Shown: positions 1 to 10,283, counted from the first letter of the stretch. The stretch is 64,000 nucleotides of DNA from Pogostemon cablin (GCA_023678885.1 CM042987.1:29040927-29104926), one strand, 5' to 3'. Notes: generated from the letters alone by a model not told the origin. Numbers and translations are program-made.

Positions 1-429
1 TCCAAATTCCTATTCTTATTATTCAGGCATGTATGATATTGATATTCTGTTACTACTGTGTGATTGTGTTTGAGAAACAATTTGAGATTGTACTTGGATA
101 TTGAGATACTTGATGTTTAATTATATGCATGAAAAATAAGCTATGCAGCTTTATTAGGTTTTCTCGTTCATTCCTACAACCATGTGAGATTTGAGCATTT
201 TGAAATCATGATAAGTTGCATGATTCAATTTATTCTTGTAAGTGTCATTCATACAAATGTATTCTAGAATTTGGCTTAATATCTTGCTTGAAGCTGCGTG
301 TTTGATTAGATGATGCGAAATGGCTAGTTTCCAAAACGAAATGGAAAACATTGACAAGTGTTCATACGAAATGAAGTACAACAACGAATGCTGAAACGAA
401 GTACAATGACTAATTCTTCAAGTTTACCA

Positions 430-1270
430 CCCCATTTCCTTCTTGATTTTATCCACAACTTGGAGATGGATACGCAGTTGATCATCTGTCATCTTCGAGG
501 TATATATATTTCATGAGTATCTTATGATTTTTAACTCGGGCAATGATTGTCATGTTTTCAATCCTTTTCTTGTTAAATTCGTCCAAGTCTTGAAGTCTTT
601 TCTCAAAAGCGTCGCTTTCTCCGAAAGATATAGTTGTTTTTTCTTTACCCTTCTTGTTACGCCTTGTTGTGTTCCACCCCATTGGGCAAAGGGATTCTGA
701 TCTGGCTTCATCTCCAGGTTCCAAGTCTATATTTGAAGACACCACATACTCTCCATTTGTCGAGACTCTTGACTTTTTCGATCCGCGAACATCACAATCT
801 GGATCGACGAACTTCGGACAGTCTTTCAATACTTTCCAAGCCCTGATTTATATAAAATGAAAATCATACTTCTCTTTAAATTGAACCTTCACTTTTCTAC
901 AATATCAACATTCACTGCAGCCACTCCCTCATGCCTTCTTCTCTTGATTGTAGGAGCAGTTGAACCATTTCGCATTTTTTTGTAGTATGTAGTAATGCGA
1001 CTTCAATTTAGCGACATACCTAAATACCATGTCATCTGAACAATTATTATTGTTGTAAAGATCGACAATCAGAATTCATATTTACTCCGACTTTTGATCG
1101 TTTTTGACGATAGTCTATACTAAAATCGAGCCAACAACTCGCGAGAATAACATTTTCATCAAAAAAAAGTAGCAAAATTTTTTTTGCAGCAGGAGCCGTT
1201 GGTGGAACTTCGATGGCCTCAAAATCGACAGCGAGGTTTACCCTATCAAGTCCTGTTGGAGAGAATTAAG
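430..1270 (-). pseudogene. Broken SANT/NAM-associated-domain protein (PIF/Harbinger ORF1-like or GST-T3-like)
   Basis: Reading the minus strand in pieces gives the layout of the plant family often annotated as 'glutathione S-transferase T3-like' or 'No apical meristem-associated C-terminal': a trihelix-like stretch (ENVILASCWLDFS, around 1150), LKSHYYILQKNAKWFN (around 980), then RAWKVLKDCPKFVD (around 830), a Ser/Asp-rich linker, a basic patch and a C-terminal helix (482-829). The longest open part is 115 codons. An in-frame stop lies just before RAWKVL, the upstream pieces are in other frames, and the probable C-terminal end (MTDDQLRIHLQVVDKIKKE) is in a shifted frame. I read it as a dead gene. 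Members of this family are carried by PIF/Harbinger transposons and also exist as host genes; I saw no transposon ends here. Confidence 0.6.
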
Positions 1271-1661
1271 ACAAAAAAGATGAACACTGAGTGTTCGGTA
1301 ATGCAATGTCTCTGTCTATATTCAGTAAACTTGTAACGATGGTCGGACGAAATCTGTATCGAGGATGACGAACCATGTCGGGATTTGGATATATGAAGAA
1401 TTGTGGGTCAAATGAATTTAAAAGAATTGAGTTGATGGAAACTACCTTCTGAAAAATTTGGGAGATTAGTATTAATATTTTGGGGTAGAAAATTATTTGA
1501 AAATTTTGACGGAAGAGTAGGAAAATTTGAATTTTGAGGAGGGTGAAAATTCATATTTGGAAGAGTTGAATTTTCTCCGAATTTAGAATAACTAAACCCG
1601 AAATTCTCCTATGTATCTTCATCCATTTTTTTCTTCAGATGACTAGAAATTAAAAACACCC

Positions 1662-1870
1662 CCTCCGTCTAGCCCAAATAGCATCATTTTACTATATTGA
1701 GAGTCTCGTCAAAACTGCACCATTTTTCTCTTTTAGTAAAAGGACCCTCCATTAGCCCACAACTACCCATCACATCTCTCTAATACACCTACTCACTTTA
1801 CATAGAATAATAAAACTTTTTAATCTACATGCAAAAAATGTAGGGAAAAGAATGGAGTGAAAAATATACT
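1662..1870. mobile_element. Degenerate Stowaway-like MITE
   Basis: It begins with CCCCCTCCGTCTAGCCC and keeps the internal text usual for this family (lists of ACCCACTTTACAT-like words), but the right terminus is too decayed to place. It is an old relative of the intact copies elsewhere in the window. Confidence 0.4.
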
Positions 1871-2233
1871 TTGATATTTATTTTTTAAAAAAATCTGACG
1901 ATAATATATTAAAAAGTCTAATAGTAATATTAACATTTACAAAATAATAATGTAAAGGGAATATTTTTTTAAGCAACTTTAATTGTAACGGTAATAAGAA
2001 GAAAAAAACAATGAATTAAAAAAACAGAAGGAAAGAACAAAAACACGAGCATTCTCATCAATTAAATAAAAAATATAAAAAATAAAAATAATAAATAAAC
2101 AAAAGAAAAATGAGATCAGGTTGCAGGCAGGCCCCACGCCATTCACGCGTGAGGGCCACGCGCCACAATGTTAAACGTTGGGGCACTCCCTCTTATCCCA
2201 CTCTCGTATTTTCATTAAATATCGGGGTAAAAC

Positions 2234-3518
2234 CAATATTTTCATAAACGGACCGGATGTCGAACCGATAGCCTCAACGGTTCAAGGTCGGACCGGTTGT
2301 ACCAGCGGTTCAACCGAAAAAAATTAAATTTATAATTTTTTATTAAATTTAAAAATATATATAATAAATAAAATCATTTAATAAAAAAAAGAAAGATCTA
2401 TCCTTTAAAATTTAAAGTAGAGTGAGGCTTGCGTGCACCCGAGCGCACGGAACACATTCCGTGCGCCTTTAGAAATTTTGTATTATGGGTAAGGGTACAT
2501 TAATTTGGTCTAAAGGGTATACACTTTAATTACTAAAAGGTACACAATTTTGTTCTAAAGGGTATACACTTTTCATTAATATTTTTTTTCTTTAGAAAAT
2601 AAAGGGTACACATTTTTATACTAAAGGGTATACAATTTAACACAAAATTCTAAAGGCGCACGGAGTGTTGTTCGTGCGCCCAGATTTTTCTTTAGAAAAT
2701 AAAGGGTACACATCTGTATACTAAAAGGTATACAATTTAGCACAAATTTCTAAAGGCGCACGGAAAGTGTTCCGTGCGCCCGGGTGCACAGGAGCTTTTG
2801 CCTTTAAAGTAATAGCCCATTAGCCTTAACTTAAAGTTATAGCCCATTAGCCCATGAGTTAGCATTTATGTTAAATTCCATTTAATAATATTATTAAAAA
2901 ATGGAAAAAGCATATTAAATCAAATTTCAAAATTGAAATGGCAATATGTGGTCAAAGACTAAAAGGTAGGGTTTCTGCAGAAGGCAACATCGCCGTTTCT
3001 CCCCCTCACTAATCTCTCTCTTCCAGATTTATTTCATTCAATTTTTCTTCAAACTTCAATTCAGACATCAAGTTGTGAATATTAGTTGAGAAAATTTCAT
3101 TGAAGACAATTTGTTGAGACGCTCAGCTACTGGAGAAGAGAGGGGGCTTTGTGTTCTTTATTGGATTTGAGTGAATGCAGTCGATGTGTGGAGACAAATT
3201 GCAAGAGTGATGCAAGTTTGCATGGTATTAATTATTTTTATTTTCTAGTATCTCTCTCTGTAATCATGAATTGATACATGTATACTGATTTTCAGTGTTG
3301 AGAAGTATGGAATTTAAATATGAGGTGAATTTGGAAATAAAACCGGTCGATTCCCGGTTTTGTCGATTTTATCGGTTTATCGATTCTGACCGATTTAATT
3401 CAATTTTTTCCGGTCCAATCAGAAAAATGATTATATAGATCACTCCAGACTGGATCCGTCTCCGGTTCCCGGTTCCACCGGTTGAACCGGCCGGCCCGAT
3501 CCGATTTTGAAAACACTG
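2234..3518. mobile_element. hAT-like non-autonomous DNA transposon
   Basis: The ends are inverted: CAATATTTTCATAAACGGAC on the left and the complement of CAGTGTTTTCAAAATCGGAT on the right, followed inward on both sides by ACCGGTT-rich text. It is bounded by an imperfect 8-bp duplication, GGTAAAAC (2226-2233) and GGTTAAAC (3519-3526), 7 of 8 identical, which fits the hAT superfamily. No transposase is visible. Positions 2950-3240 look like a plant 5' leader (CT-rich, less AT) and could be captured host sequence. A Mutator-type MITE (2420-2802) is nested inside. Confidence 0.6.
2420..2802 (+). mobile_element. Mutator-type MITE family A, copy 1
   Basis: A 383-bp element with a perfect 9-bp duplication, TTTAAAGTA, at 2411-2419 and 2803-2811. 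It starts GAGTGAGGCTTGCGTGCACC and ends GTGCACAGGAGCTTTTGCC. Long subterminal inverted repeats each contain a GC-rich palindrome (GCGCACGGAA...TTCCGTGCGC) in an otherwise AT-rich body built from GGGTATACA/GGGTACAC words. The right-hand ~100 bp is partly duplicated (about 2670 and 2690-2790). The 9-bp TSD points to Mutator mobilisation. Four more copies lie at 24077, 31431, 42642 and 44406. Confidence 0.85.
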
Positions 3519-3526
3519 GGTTAAAC

Positions 3527-4300
3527 AATTACTACCTAAGGAAATGGAGTACATCAATGCTTTCCCATCGCTACAATAGCATTGGGAAAGCATGGAGGAA
3601 CTGTCCGAGAATTTGAAAAAATCAATTCACACGCGGTGATCATGACGTTCCGACAATCATGCTCGAAGAGATTGCCTCTGCAAATTTATGGATATAGCAT
3701 GCCTAATTTAGAGTGGCACAATCCAACGAAAAAAATGTACTCAACCAATCTCCATTATTTATGAATACTTTGCAAGAACACGCTCCATCCATTAATTTTT
3801 TACAATCAATAGTAGAGTATATAATTAAGGATATTAATGTCGTCGTTCCGCCTCCACAAGTCAATCAAGGATCTGTTGAAGCATTCAATGACACGAAGCA
3901 TTCAATGACAGTACTTGAGCATGTCTGAGCCTTATCTGAAGAATAAAATCTAGACATGCTTACATTGTCACTTTCAGAGTCTTTACTTCTATTTTTTATG
4001 GGTGCCCGTTTAATTCGTGTTTTTCTATTTTATTCATGTAATAATATATTTTTCTTTTTTTCTTAAATTTAAATTTTTCTCAAGTTTAAAAAATTAAATA
4101 ATACCCACTCTATCCCGATCAAAGTGAGTCATTTATTTTTTACATAAATTAAAGAGTATCATTATTTTGTATAAAATAGATAGGTGTATTAAAGACATGT
4201 GATGAGTAGTAGTAAGCCATTGGTGAACTTTTTTTTTATTAAAAGATGAAAATGTACAATTTAAACGGGACGCCCAATATAATAATATAAGGAGATTCTT
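3527..4300. other. Unannotated stretch
   Basis: Two overlapping short open frames on the plus strand (3582-3928) are less AT-rich than their surroundings and may be the relic of a gene, but I recognise no family and there is no clear start context. The rest is AT-rich with no structure I can support. Confidence 0.3.
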
Positions 4301-5494
4301 GCGTAACCTAAGTAATATATGATCCAGTATGTAATCACCGTTGGATTGAAGTATTATAATTAGATGAAGAAAATATATTTAAAAAATTAATTATCTATCT
4401 AGGCAGCAAGTCATTATCCCTTTCTTTTAATACGTGGGTGGGGTGGGTTACCGAATATATAATCAAAATAATTAAAGTAATTTGTATTAATTAATTCAAT
4501 AAATAATTTTTAAGAATATTTTTCATATTTAAAAAAAAAACTATATTTTTAATTTAAAATTACTTTTAAAATGTAAACTAAAAAAACTTAAATAACACAA
4601 TACATGTAATAATTTTTTTATTAAATTATTAATATATGTATTTATTGACGTTAAAAATTAATTAACAATTAAAATAATTTACAATAATTTTGAAGACGAT
4701 ATTCGTTTACAATATTATAAAAATTAATAATTTATTTTAATTTTATTTCTTTCATATTCAAATCTTAAAATTAATATATGTATTTATCTATGTTAGAAAT
4801 TAATTAATAATTTAAATAATTGAGAATAATTTTAGAGACTACCCTTATCAAAATAAAAATCTCCTTTAATATATTAAATTAGTATGAATTTCAGGTATTA
4901 CACATGTTGTAAAGTTACCATTTAAAAAAAAATATAATTTAAGTCTAATATAACAATTTATTCAACAATTTAAAAATAATAATAATTCAAATTTAATATA
5001 ACTATTTATTTTTAACTATAATCTAATATATATAAGTTTATATTGAAAAGTAAAATTCAATTTATAAAGACTCATATCTGAATTTAATTTCGTTTATAAA
5101 AGCTTAATTCCATTATTAAATTGATTTACTAAAATTATTTTTAAAAAAAATATTGAATTGATTTTTCAAATTTTGCTATAATTGTTGTTCCATAATTAAA
5201 TCAATAAAAATTAAATATGTATATTTATTGATTGAAGAAAAAAATTTATGGTAAAGTTTATTAATAAAAAATTAATTCATTATAAATCAATTTGATGAAA
5301 TAAAAAAATTAACAAAATTAATTTAAAAATATAAAAGAAACCGTAAGAAAAATATAATCAAAAGTAAAATAATAAAAAAATAAATTAAAAAATAAATAAA
5401 ATTAACCATAAAAAAAGTTAATTACGATAAAAAATATAAAATTACATAGTATCTTAGAATTTGAATAAATCTTTTGCTTGTCATGATAATTAAA

Positions 5495-5947
5495 GGGTTT
5501 ATTACTCTCAGATACACACTTTTAAGCATATTTACTATTAGATACATGGAATTTAAATAATTACTCTTACATACAAAATATTAAAGTAAAATATCAAATA
5601 TAATCTTATACTCCATAAACTTTTAAACCAACAACCCTATCCCTCACCCACCCACCGGCGTTGACCGGTCGTTGACCGATCATTGACCGGCATTGACCGG
5701 CGTTTGACCGATCTTTGACCGGCCATTGCCCGACCGTTGATCGGCGGCCGAACAGTCGTTGACTGCCGCCGCCTGCTGCCGGAATTTAAAATGTGCAAAA
5801 ATAAAATTGTGCATAACAATTGTGCAAATACATAGGGGTATTTATGGTATCACAATCATAATTGTGTAGTTATGAGTAATAGTGCTTTGAGTCATGTAAT
5901 TTATAGCAATTATGCATTTTTTTTGTGTACATCCTAGTAAGTGACCC
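5495..5947. mobile_element. Mutator-type MITE family B, copy 1 (with internal minisatellite)
   Basis: Perfect 9-bp duplication ATAATTAAA at 5486-5494 and 5948-5956. Imperfect inverted ends: GGGTTTATTACTCTCAGATA on the left, the complement of GGGTCACTTACTAGGATGTA on the right. The body matches the copy at 55475-55826 along its length except for about 100 bp of GC-rich repeats at 5655-5775 that the other copy lacks. Confidence 0.75.
5655..5775. repeat. TTGACCGG-type minisatellite
   Basis: About ten imperfect units of 10-12 bp built on TTGACCGG / TTGACCGATC. The repeat is GC-rich inside an AT-rich MITE. Each unit contains TTGAC, the core recognised by WRKY transcription factors (W box TTGACC/T); eight or so such cores lie in about 120 bp. 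Whether any factor binds here is unknown. Confidence 0.75.
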
Positions 5948-6232
5948 ATAATTAAATTAGGTGCAGAATAAATAAATAAAGAGATTTATTTATAGCTGTA
6001 GGAGGGATAAATTCTAAATCTTAAAGTAAATATATGTATTTATCTATATTAATTTTTAATTAACTTTGATTTGACAATATCATATTCAAATCTTAAAATA
6101 ATATATGTATCTATCTACATTAAATTTTAATTAAAAATTAAAATAATTGAGATTAATTATGGTGACGACACCTTATCAAAATTAAACTCTCATTTAGTAT
6201 ATTAATATTTTAAAATGTTAAAATAAAAATAT

Positions 6233-6500
6233 GAGTTGATATTCGGTGCACCCGGGTGTAAGGATACACTCATATGTATATAACTTTTTATTATATTTTG
6301 TATACACGTTTCTTAATAATTGTATACTTTTTATACGCTCAATTTTTTACTAAAAAAACTTGCATACATATGTGTATAACTTTTTATTCAATAGTGTATA
6401 TATTTTTTTTAATAATTGTATATTTTTTTACAATCAATTTTTCATTAAAAATATAACAAATAAATTGTATATATTTTTAAAAATATATACACGTTCACAG
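6233..6500. mobile_element. Partial Mutator-type MITE family E
   Basis: Left end GAGTTGATATTCGGTGCACC and the following text (ATGTATATAACTTTTTATT, TTGTATACTTTTTA) match the complete copy at 43363-43719. The right terminus is not recognisable, so this copy is truncated or decayed. Confidence 0.5.
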
Positions 6501-6619
6501 CAAAAATAAAGCAATAATTAATAAAAAAAATGATTTAACCTAACTAATAAAAAAAATGATTTAACTGATACTACCAGTAAATATTAGGGTAATAAATAAT
6601 CTGGGTCACGTAAGTAATC

Positions 6620-6832
6620 CCCAATAATATAATGCTATTTGAATGTAACAGAGGAAGTACATAATATAATTATTTATAAATTATTTTGAAAATTAGATAA
6701 ACATAATTGATTACTTAAATGAAAGTCCCCCAAAAACCTGCTTATTGTGTTCATCGTTGTGGGGGAGTTGCATTTGGAATGTATTGAGTTTTTTACTTTA
6801 GAGGTAGTGACGACGTGATACCAAAAAACTTG
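6620..6832. other. Spacer without recognised feature
   Basis: Nothing supportable on either strand; a short open frame on the minus strand (6674-6877) runs into the repeat that follows and is not gene-like. Confidence 0.4.
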
Positions 6833-7040
6833 TTTTTTGGGTATAGGCATTGTTTTTTGGGTATAGGCATTGTGCAAGGCCTAAACTACCCAAAAAAACC
6901 TATTTTTTTTGGGTATAGGCATTGTGCAAGGCCTAAAATCCCCTCCAGGTAAAAAAAACCCTACTTTCTGGGTATAGGCATTGTGGGTATAGGCCTGCTT
7001 TCTGGGTATAGGCATTGTGGGTATAGGCATTGTGGAAGGA
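6833..7040. repeat. GGGTATAGGCATTGTG minisatellite
   Basis: At least six irregular copies of GGGTATAGGCATTGTG, some followed by CAAGGCCTAAA, are separated by T- or A-rich spacers. The array lies just past the far end of the snoRNA cluster. Function unknown. Confidence 0.8.
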
Positions 7041-7557
7041 CTAAAATACGCTCAACCAGGTATAAACCCATTGCCACGTAAGCAGCACCACAAACTAAAT
7101 AAAGCTTGAAGATGATGTAGGCTTGTAGCACATCAAGCTCTTCATTATGTCATACAAAGAATAGTAGTAACAAAAATTAAGTAAAGCAAAAACTGCAAGC
7201 AACTATGTCAATAAGTAAATTACAATTACACTCACCATGCCACAAGGCAATTTCTTGGAATGATGTAGACAACAACCGTTTGGTTAAATAATTATGTCAA
7301 CCTTACACAAGAATGGTCGGATAAGGCCAGAGAGGTGACGAGAGACAAATGGTGAAAATCTCATTCCAGACTGACCTTAACTCAACTATAACTTTCGTAC
7401 TATAAATTTAAATACTATATTAAGATTTAAACATTTGGAAACATGTCAAGTCCCAGACTCAGGTGAGCAAAGACATCGTATTTGCTGGTGCTTAAGCTTT
7501 ATCCTCAACTAAGGTAATTTGCTTTTGGATTTCAAGTGGATAATTGTATGTTCCAAT

Positions 7558-7653
7558 GGGACATCATCAGAATAAGGTTGATTTTCACTCACAACCAGAG
7601 GCTGTGTCCAAAGGCGTCCTAAGATTGATGAATATGTTCATCACTTGATGCCC
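7558..7653 (-). ncRNA. C/D-box snoRNA candidate F
   Basis: Minus strand: stem GGGCATCA, one base, C box GTGATGA (perfect consensus), then D box CTGA followed by TGATGTCCC, which closes the stem with one bulge. Length is 96 nt. The guide before D reads AATCAACCTTATT; I do not recognise its rRNA target. Confidence 0.75.
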
Positions 7654-7736
7654 AATCAACATATTTTAAAAACAGAAACAAAAATAATTATTATTATTAA
7701 AATAATTGAAACTTTGAAACCAAGAACTAAAAACAA

Positions 7737-7826
7737 ATTGATTCAGTAGCAAATAAATATCATCAATAGAGATAGAATCTCTCAGTCCAAGTGTTGGAAA
7801 TAAAATATTGCTTCATCCTCATCAAT
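7737..7826 (-). ncRNA. C/D-box snoRNA candidate I (25S guide)
   Basis: Terminal stem ATTGAT/ATCAAT flanks a C-like box AGGATGA and D box CTGA. An internal D' box CTGA is preceded by TCCAACACTTGG, complementary over 12 nt to the 25S rRNA segment CCAAGTGTTGGA near the 3' domain (rRNA recalled from memory). A C' box TTGATGA follows. 90 nt. Confidence 0.75.
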
Positions 7827-7918
7827 CCAATAAAACAGTAACTTAACCTAAAATATGTATAAGACAACTGTAACTTAAATGATTATTAGAGAAATAGAAA
7901 AAAAATTACTTTAAAAGA

Positions 7919-8016
7919 GTTTGCTCAGTGTTGGCAAATTAAGTTATTGGTTCGATTCTGCCAGCAAGTTTCCTCAACTATACTCAGAAGAGGGAGCTTT
8001 TCTATCCTCGTTGCTA
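7919..8016 (-). ncRNA. C/D-box snoRNA candidate A1
   Basis: Paralogue of A2 (8550-8645), nearly identical across 90 nt. D box CTGA and D' CTGA are kept; the C box is weak (ACGAGGA) and the terminal stem has decayed, so this copy may be failing. No rRNA target recognised for its guides (GCTCCCTCTT before D'). Confidence 0.55.
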
Positions 8017-8125
8017 TCAACAGATCTAATCAAAATACCTCAATAATAGGTGATCTAAACAACAAAATAAACTTCACAAATATATATAATAAAAGTACAT
8101 ATATACTACATAAATATAATTAAAG

Positions 8126-8233
8126 AATCGCTCAGTACAGTATGATGATCGACATGCAAGAAAAAATCTATGAATAGACGAAAACCTGCAATCCGGTCTG
8201 TTGAGCTTGAAATTTAGAGTCATCACAGCGATT
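8126..8233 (-). ncRNA. C/D-box snoRNA candidate B1 (25S guide)
   Basis: The clearest of the set. Perfect 6-bp stem AATCGC/GCGATT, C box GTGATGA, D box CTGA. The internal guide TCAAGCTCAACAG, followed by a D'-like CAGA, pairs over 13 nt with the 25S rRNA segment CTGTTGAGCTTGA in the peptidyl-transferase domain. 108 nt. Paralogue B2 at 8692. Confidence 0.85.
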
Positions 8234-8549
8234 TTCAACTAGGTATAAGTACTCTTTAAAATAGAATAATGAAAAAAAAATTGATTTTAGGAGCAAAAAT
8301 GAAAATAATATATGTTGAAAAAGGAATAGAAAACTAAGGAAAACTGAAATCAAAAAAATATAAATAGAAATGAAATAGCAAATAGCAATGCATATGTTTT
8401 AGTTACTTGCCAAATAAACTAAACCATAAATAGTTAAAATATTTAGTATATTAATCTTAAAACAGTACCAAAACATATAAATGAATGAATGAATACACAT
8501 CCTTAAATGATTAATAAATTTAGAAAATACTGACACCATATAAAAGAGC

Positions 8550-8645
8550 TTGCTCAGTGATGGCACATTAAGTAATTGGTTCGATTCTGCCAGCAAGTTT
8601 CCTCAACTATACTCAGAAGAGGGAGCTTTTCTATCCTCATTGCAA
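8550..8645 (-). ncRNA. C/D-box snoRNA candidate A2
   Basis: Terminal stem TTGC/GCAA, C-like box ATGAGGA, internal D' CTGA and terminal D CTGA with the same one-base spacing as its neighbours. Strongly conserved against A1 although the spacer between the A and B units has shrunk (about 110 to 46 bp). Target not recognised. Confidence 0.65.
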
Positions 8646-8691
8646 ATTAACAAATCTAATTAAAACAAGCAAAATATATATGAAAAAAAAG

Positions 8692-8796
8692 AATCGCTCA
8701 GCTCAGCGGGAAAATCGACATGCAAGAATCTCTAAATAAAGAGAAACCTGCAATCCGGTCTGTTGAGCTTGAAGTTTCCAAGTCGTCACAGCGATT
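8692..8796 (-). ncRNA. C/D-box snoRNA candidate B2 (25S guide)
   Basis: Same stem AATCGC/GCGATT as B1, with C box GTGACGA (one change) and D box CTGA. The CTGTTGAGCTTGA-complementary guide is unchanged. The loop between the boxes has diverged into a different small hairpin, as expected for a paralogue in which only boxes and guide are constrained. Confidence 0.85.
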
Positions 8797-8875
8797 TCCA
8801 AGTAAATAGTCCATATAACTTGAATTGAAATAGGTGAAAAACTAAAAAGTATTTTTTAAATTCATAATTAAAAGT

Positions 8876-8966
8876 AGCACTCAGAATGAAAAGGACTTTT
8901 GCAAATAGTAGAGGAGATCAAAGATCAATAACTGATCTCATCAAATGCACAAGTCCTCATAGTGCT
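8876..8966 (-). ncRNA. C/D-box snoRNA candidate C (25S guide)
   Basis: Stem AGCAC/GTGCT, C-like box ATGAGGA, D box CTGA. The guide just before D contains AAAGTCCTTTTCAT, complementary over 14 nt to ATGAAAAGGACTTT of the 25S rRNA 5' domain as I recall the plant sequence. A TGATGAG word may serve as C'. 91 nt. Confidence 0.75.
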
Positions 8967-9180
8967 TTTTCTATTTGATATAAGAAGTTATCAAAATAAA
9001 AAATAAAAAATAAAAAATACTAAGTTAAGAGTAACGAATAATTGAATTCAAATAGTGAATTGAAAATTAAACACTATATACGAATAAATAATAATCAAAT
9101 AAAAACATGCATTGAAGTTCAATCTTCAACTTAAAAATTTTTGACTTGGAAATTATGAAAAAGCACAACAAAATTCATGG

Positions 9181-9253
9181 GAGCTTTCAGAATGAGTAGG
9201 AGGTTGATATTCAAGTCATGAATTATCGGAAAACCTTTATCCTCATTAAGCTT
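9181..9253 (-). ncRNA. C/D-box snoRNA candidate D (25S guide)
   Basis: Stem AAGCTT/AAGCTC, C-like box ATGAGGA, D box CTGA; 73 nt. The guide before D contains CCTCCTACTCAT, complementary over 12 nt to the 25S rRNA segment ATGAGTAGGAGG. Confidence 0.7.
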
Positions 9254-9320
9254 CCTCTATTGAATTAAAAAGTAACTAAAAATATTTTAAATTTATATAA
9301 AATAATGAAAACGAAACAAA

Positions 9321-9415
9321 ACCCATCAGAAATATCGGATTGAGAAATACATCAATGATGACACAGCATCTCAGACGACCGTCGTGAGATGTTTAATCCA
9401 AATTCATCCTCTGGA
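9321..9415 (-). ncRNA. C/D-box snoRNA candidate E (25S guide)
   Basis: Short stem TCCA/TGGG with one G-U pair, C-like box AGGATGA, D box CTGA. Internal D' CTGA is preceded by TCTCACGACGGTC, complementary over 13 nt to GACCGTCGTGAGA of the 25S rRNA 3' domain. C' is probably TTGATGT. The terminal stem is the weakest part of the call. Confidence 0.65.
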
Positions 9416-9811
9416 TGTACAAATATTGAGAAGAAACATGTTAAAAGTATATATTTCATAATGTGAAAGGCTGTTCGACATACCGTAGTTAGGGCTGACA
9501 AATTCTTGTACTGCTTTCTTTGACATATGATATATTATAGCCACATTACATGAGCCTTTGATGTAGTCACCCTGAAATCAATTATACCATCTCAAGAAAT
9601 GTCAGATATAAGATGTTACACACTAAACAGATACCTTTCATAGGACTCCATCACACTAAAAAGATATCTTTCATAGGATGGACCGATGAGATCGAAATTC
9701 ACAGGTATTCTTAACCAAAAGAAATATAGTATGTTGTAAAAAAGAGATTATCTCCAAAAAAATCACATAAAATAAATATCTAAATCCAGACCCAGATACA
9801 AAGTGGAGAGA

Positions 9812-9912
9812 GAAACCATCAGAGACCAAAATTTATCCCCAGAAGCATTAAGCTATTGTACGGTCCGCATCATGGTTTGAACTTTCTTAAGAAAGTACGC
9901 ATCATTTGGTTC
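9812..9912 (-). ncRNA. C/D-box snoRNA candidate H
   Basis: Stem AACCA/TGGTT, C box ATGATGC, D box CTGA. A second ATGATGC nearer the centre (9867-9873) could alternatively be the C box with stem AAACC/GGTTT, giving a shorter RNA of 66 nt. Guide before D reads ATAAATTTTGGTCT; target not recognised. Confidence 0.6.
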
Positions 9913-10003
9913 CTCATTTCGCCATTCATACAAACAAACAATAATCAACACCATGAAAAAGAAAATCTGAAAACTATGAAATCGCAATTATCACAGAATA
10001 GAA

Positions 10004-10103
10004 AAGGGCTCAGAAATTGTATGGGTAAGAGAATTTATCTTCAATCGATAATCGTCTGAGTGGTGCATGACTTGACATTCTATAGATTATCATCATAGCC
10101 CTT
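10004..10103 (-). ncRNA. C/D-box snoRNA candidate G (18S guide)
   Basis: Perfect stem AAGGGC/GCCCTT, C box ATGATGA, D box CTGA, 100 nt; first snoRNA after the promoter. The internal guide GTCATGCACCAC before a D'-like CAGA pairs with 18S rRNA GTGGTGCATGGC (10 bp, a G-U and a further C-G). That 18S site is served by U32/snR40-type snoRNAs in other eukaryotes; the equivalence is my inference. Confidence 0.8.
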
Positions 10104-10283
10104 AACTTCATAATTAGAAAACATAAAAAGAAAATTAACAATAAAAAACACACCTACATCACGACTTCGATAAATTAATCCAAAGCATAGATAGAGAAGA
10201 TCTTTAGAGTAATGAAGAACAGATGAAGGAGTTTCTGCTGCGGCGGAAAGGTGTTACTCAAAACATAGGTAGGAGCTTCTCTC

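Larger units (their letters stand above)
4879..6208 (-). mobile_element. Non-autonomous Helitron (minus strand)
   Basis: On the minus strand the 5' side begins near 6208 with AATATACTAAATGAGAGTTT followed by a GATAAGGTGTCGTCACC-like word, the same opening as the Helitron at 27149. The 3' side ends in a weak hairpin (ATGTGTAATACCTG) and CTAA (complement at 4879-4882) followed by T, as Helitrons do (CTRR then T). The last 170 bp match the reverse complement of the last 170 bp of the 27149-29225 element. A Mutator MITE (5495-5947) is inserted. A second Helitron-type 5' end begins immediately beyond (about 4870, running leftward), so two may lie head to tail. Confidence 0.55.
7400..10260 (-). ncRNA. 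Polycistronic C/D-box snoRNA host transcript
   Basis: Minus-strand transcription unit inferred from the promoter at 10284-10362 and the eleven C/D-box candidates arranged in the same orientation between 10103 and 7558. The first exon region has no useful reading frame; a possible 5' splice site (GTAGGTGTG) lies near 10155, so the precursor may be partly intronic. Plant snoRNAs are typically made this way, as clusters cut from one RNA polymerase II precursor. The 3' end is not visible; I place it loosely near 7400. A segment at 9485-9571 bounded by TTTCAG and GTATGT could be an exon, but I do not recognise its product. Confidence 0.75.

Noticed and set aside
9571..9800. Additional C/D snoRNA with C-like GTGATGG near 9650
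   Set aside because: No closing stem can be formed with the nearest downstream CTGA.
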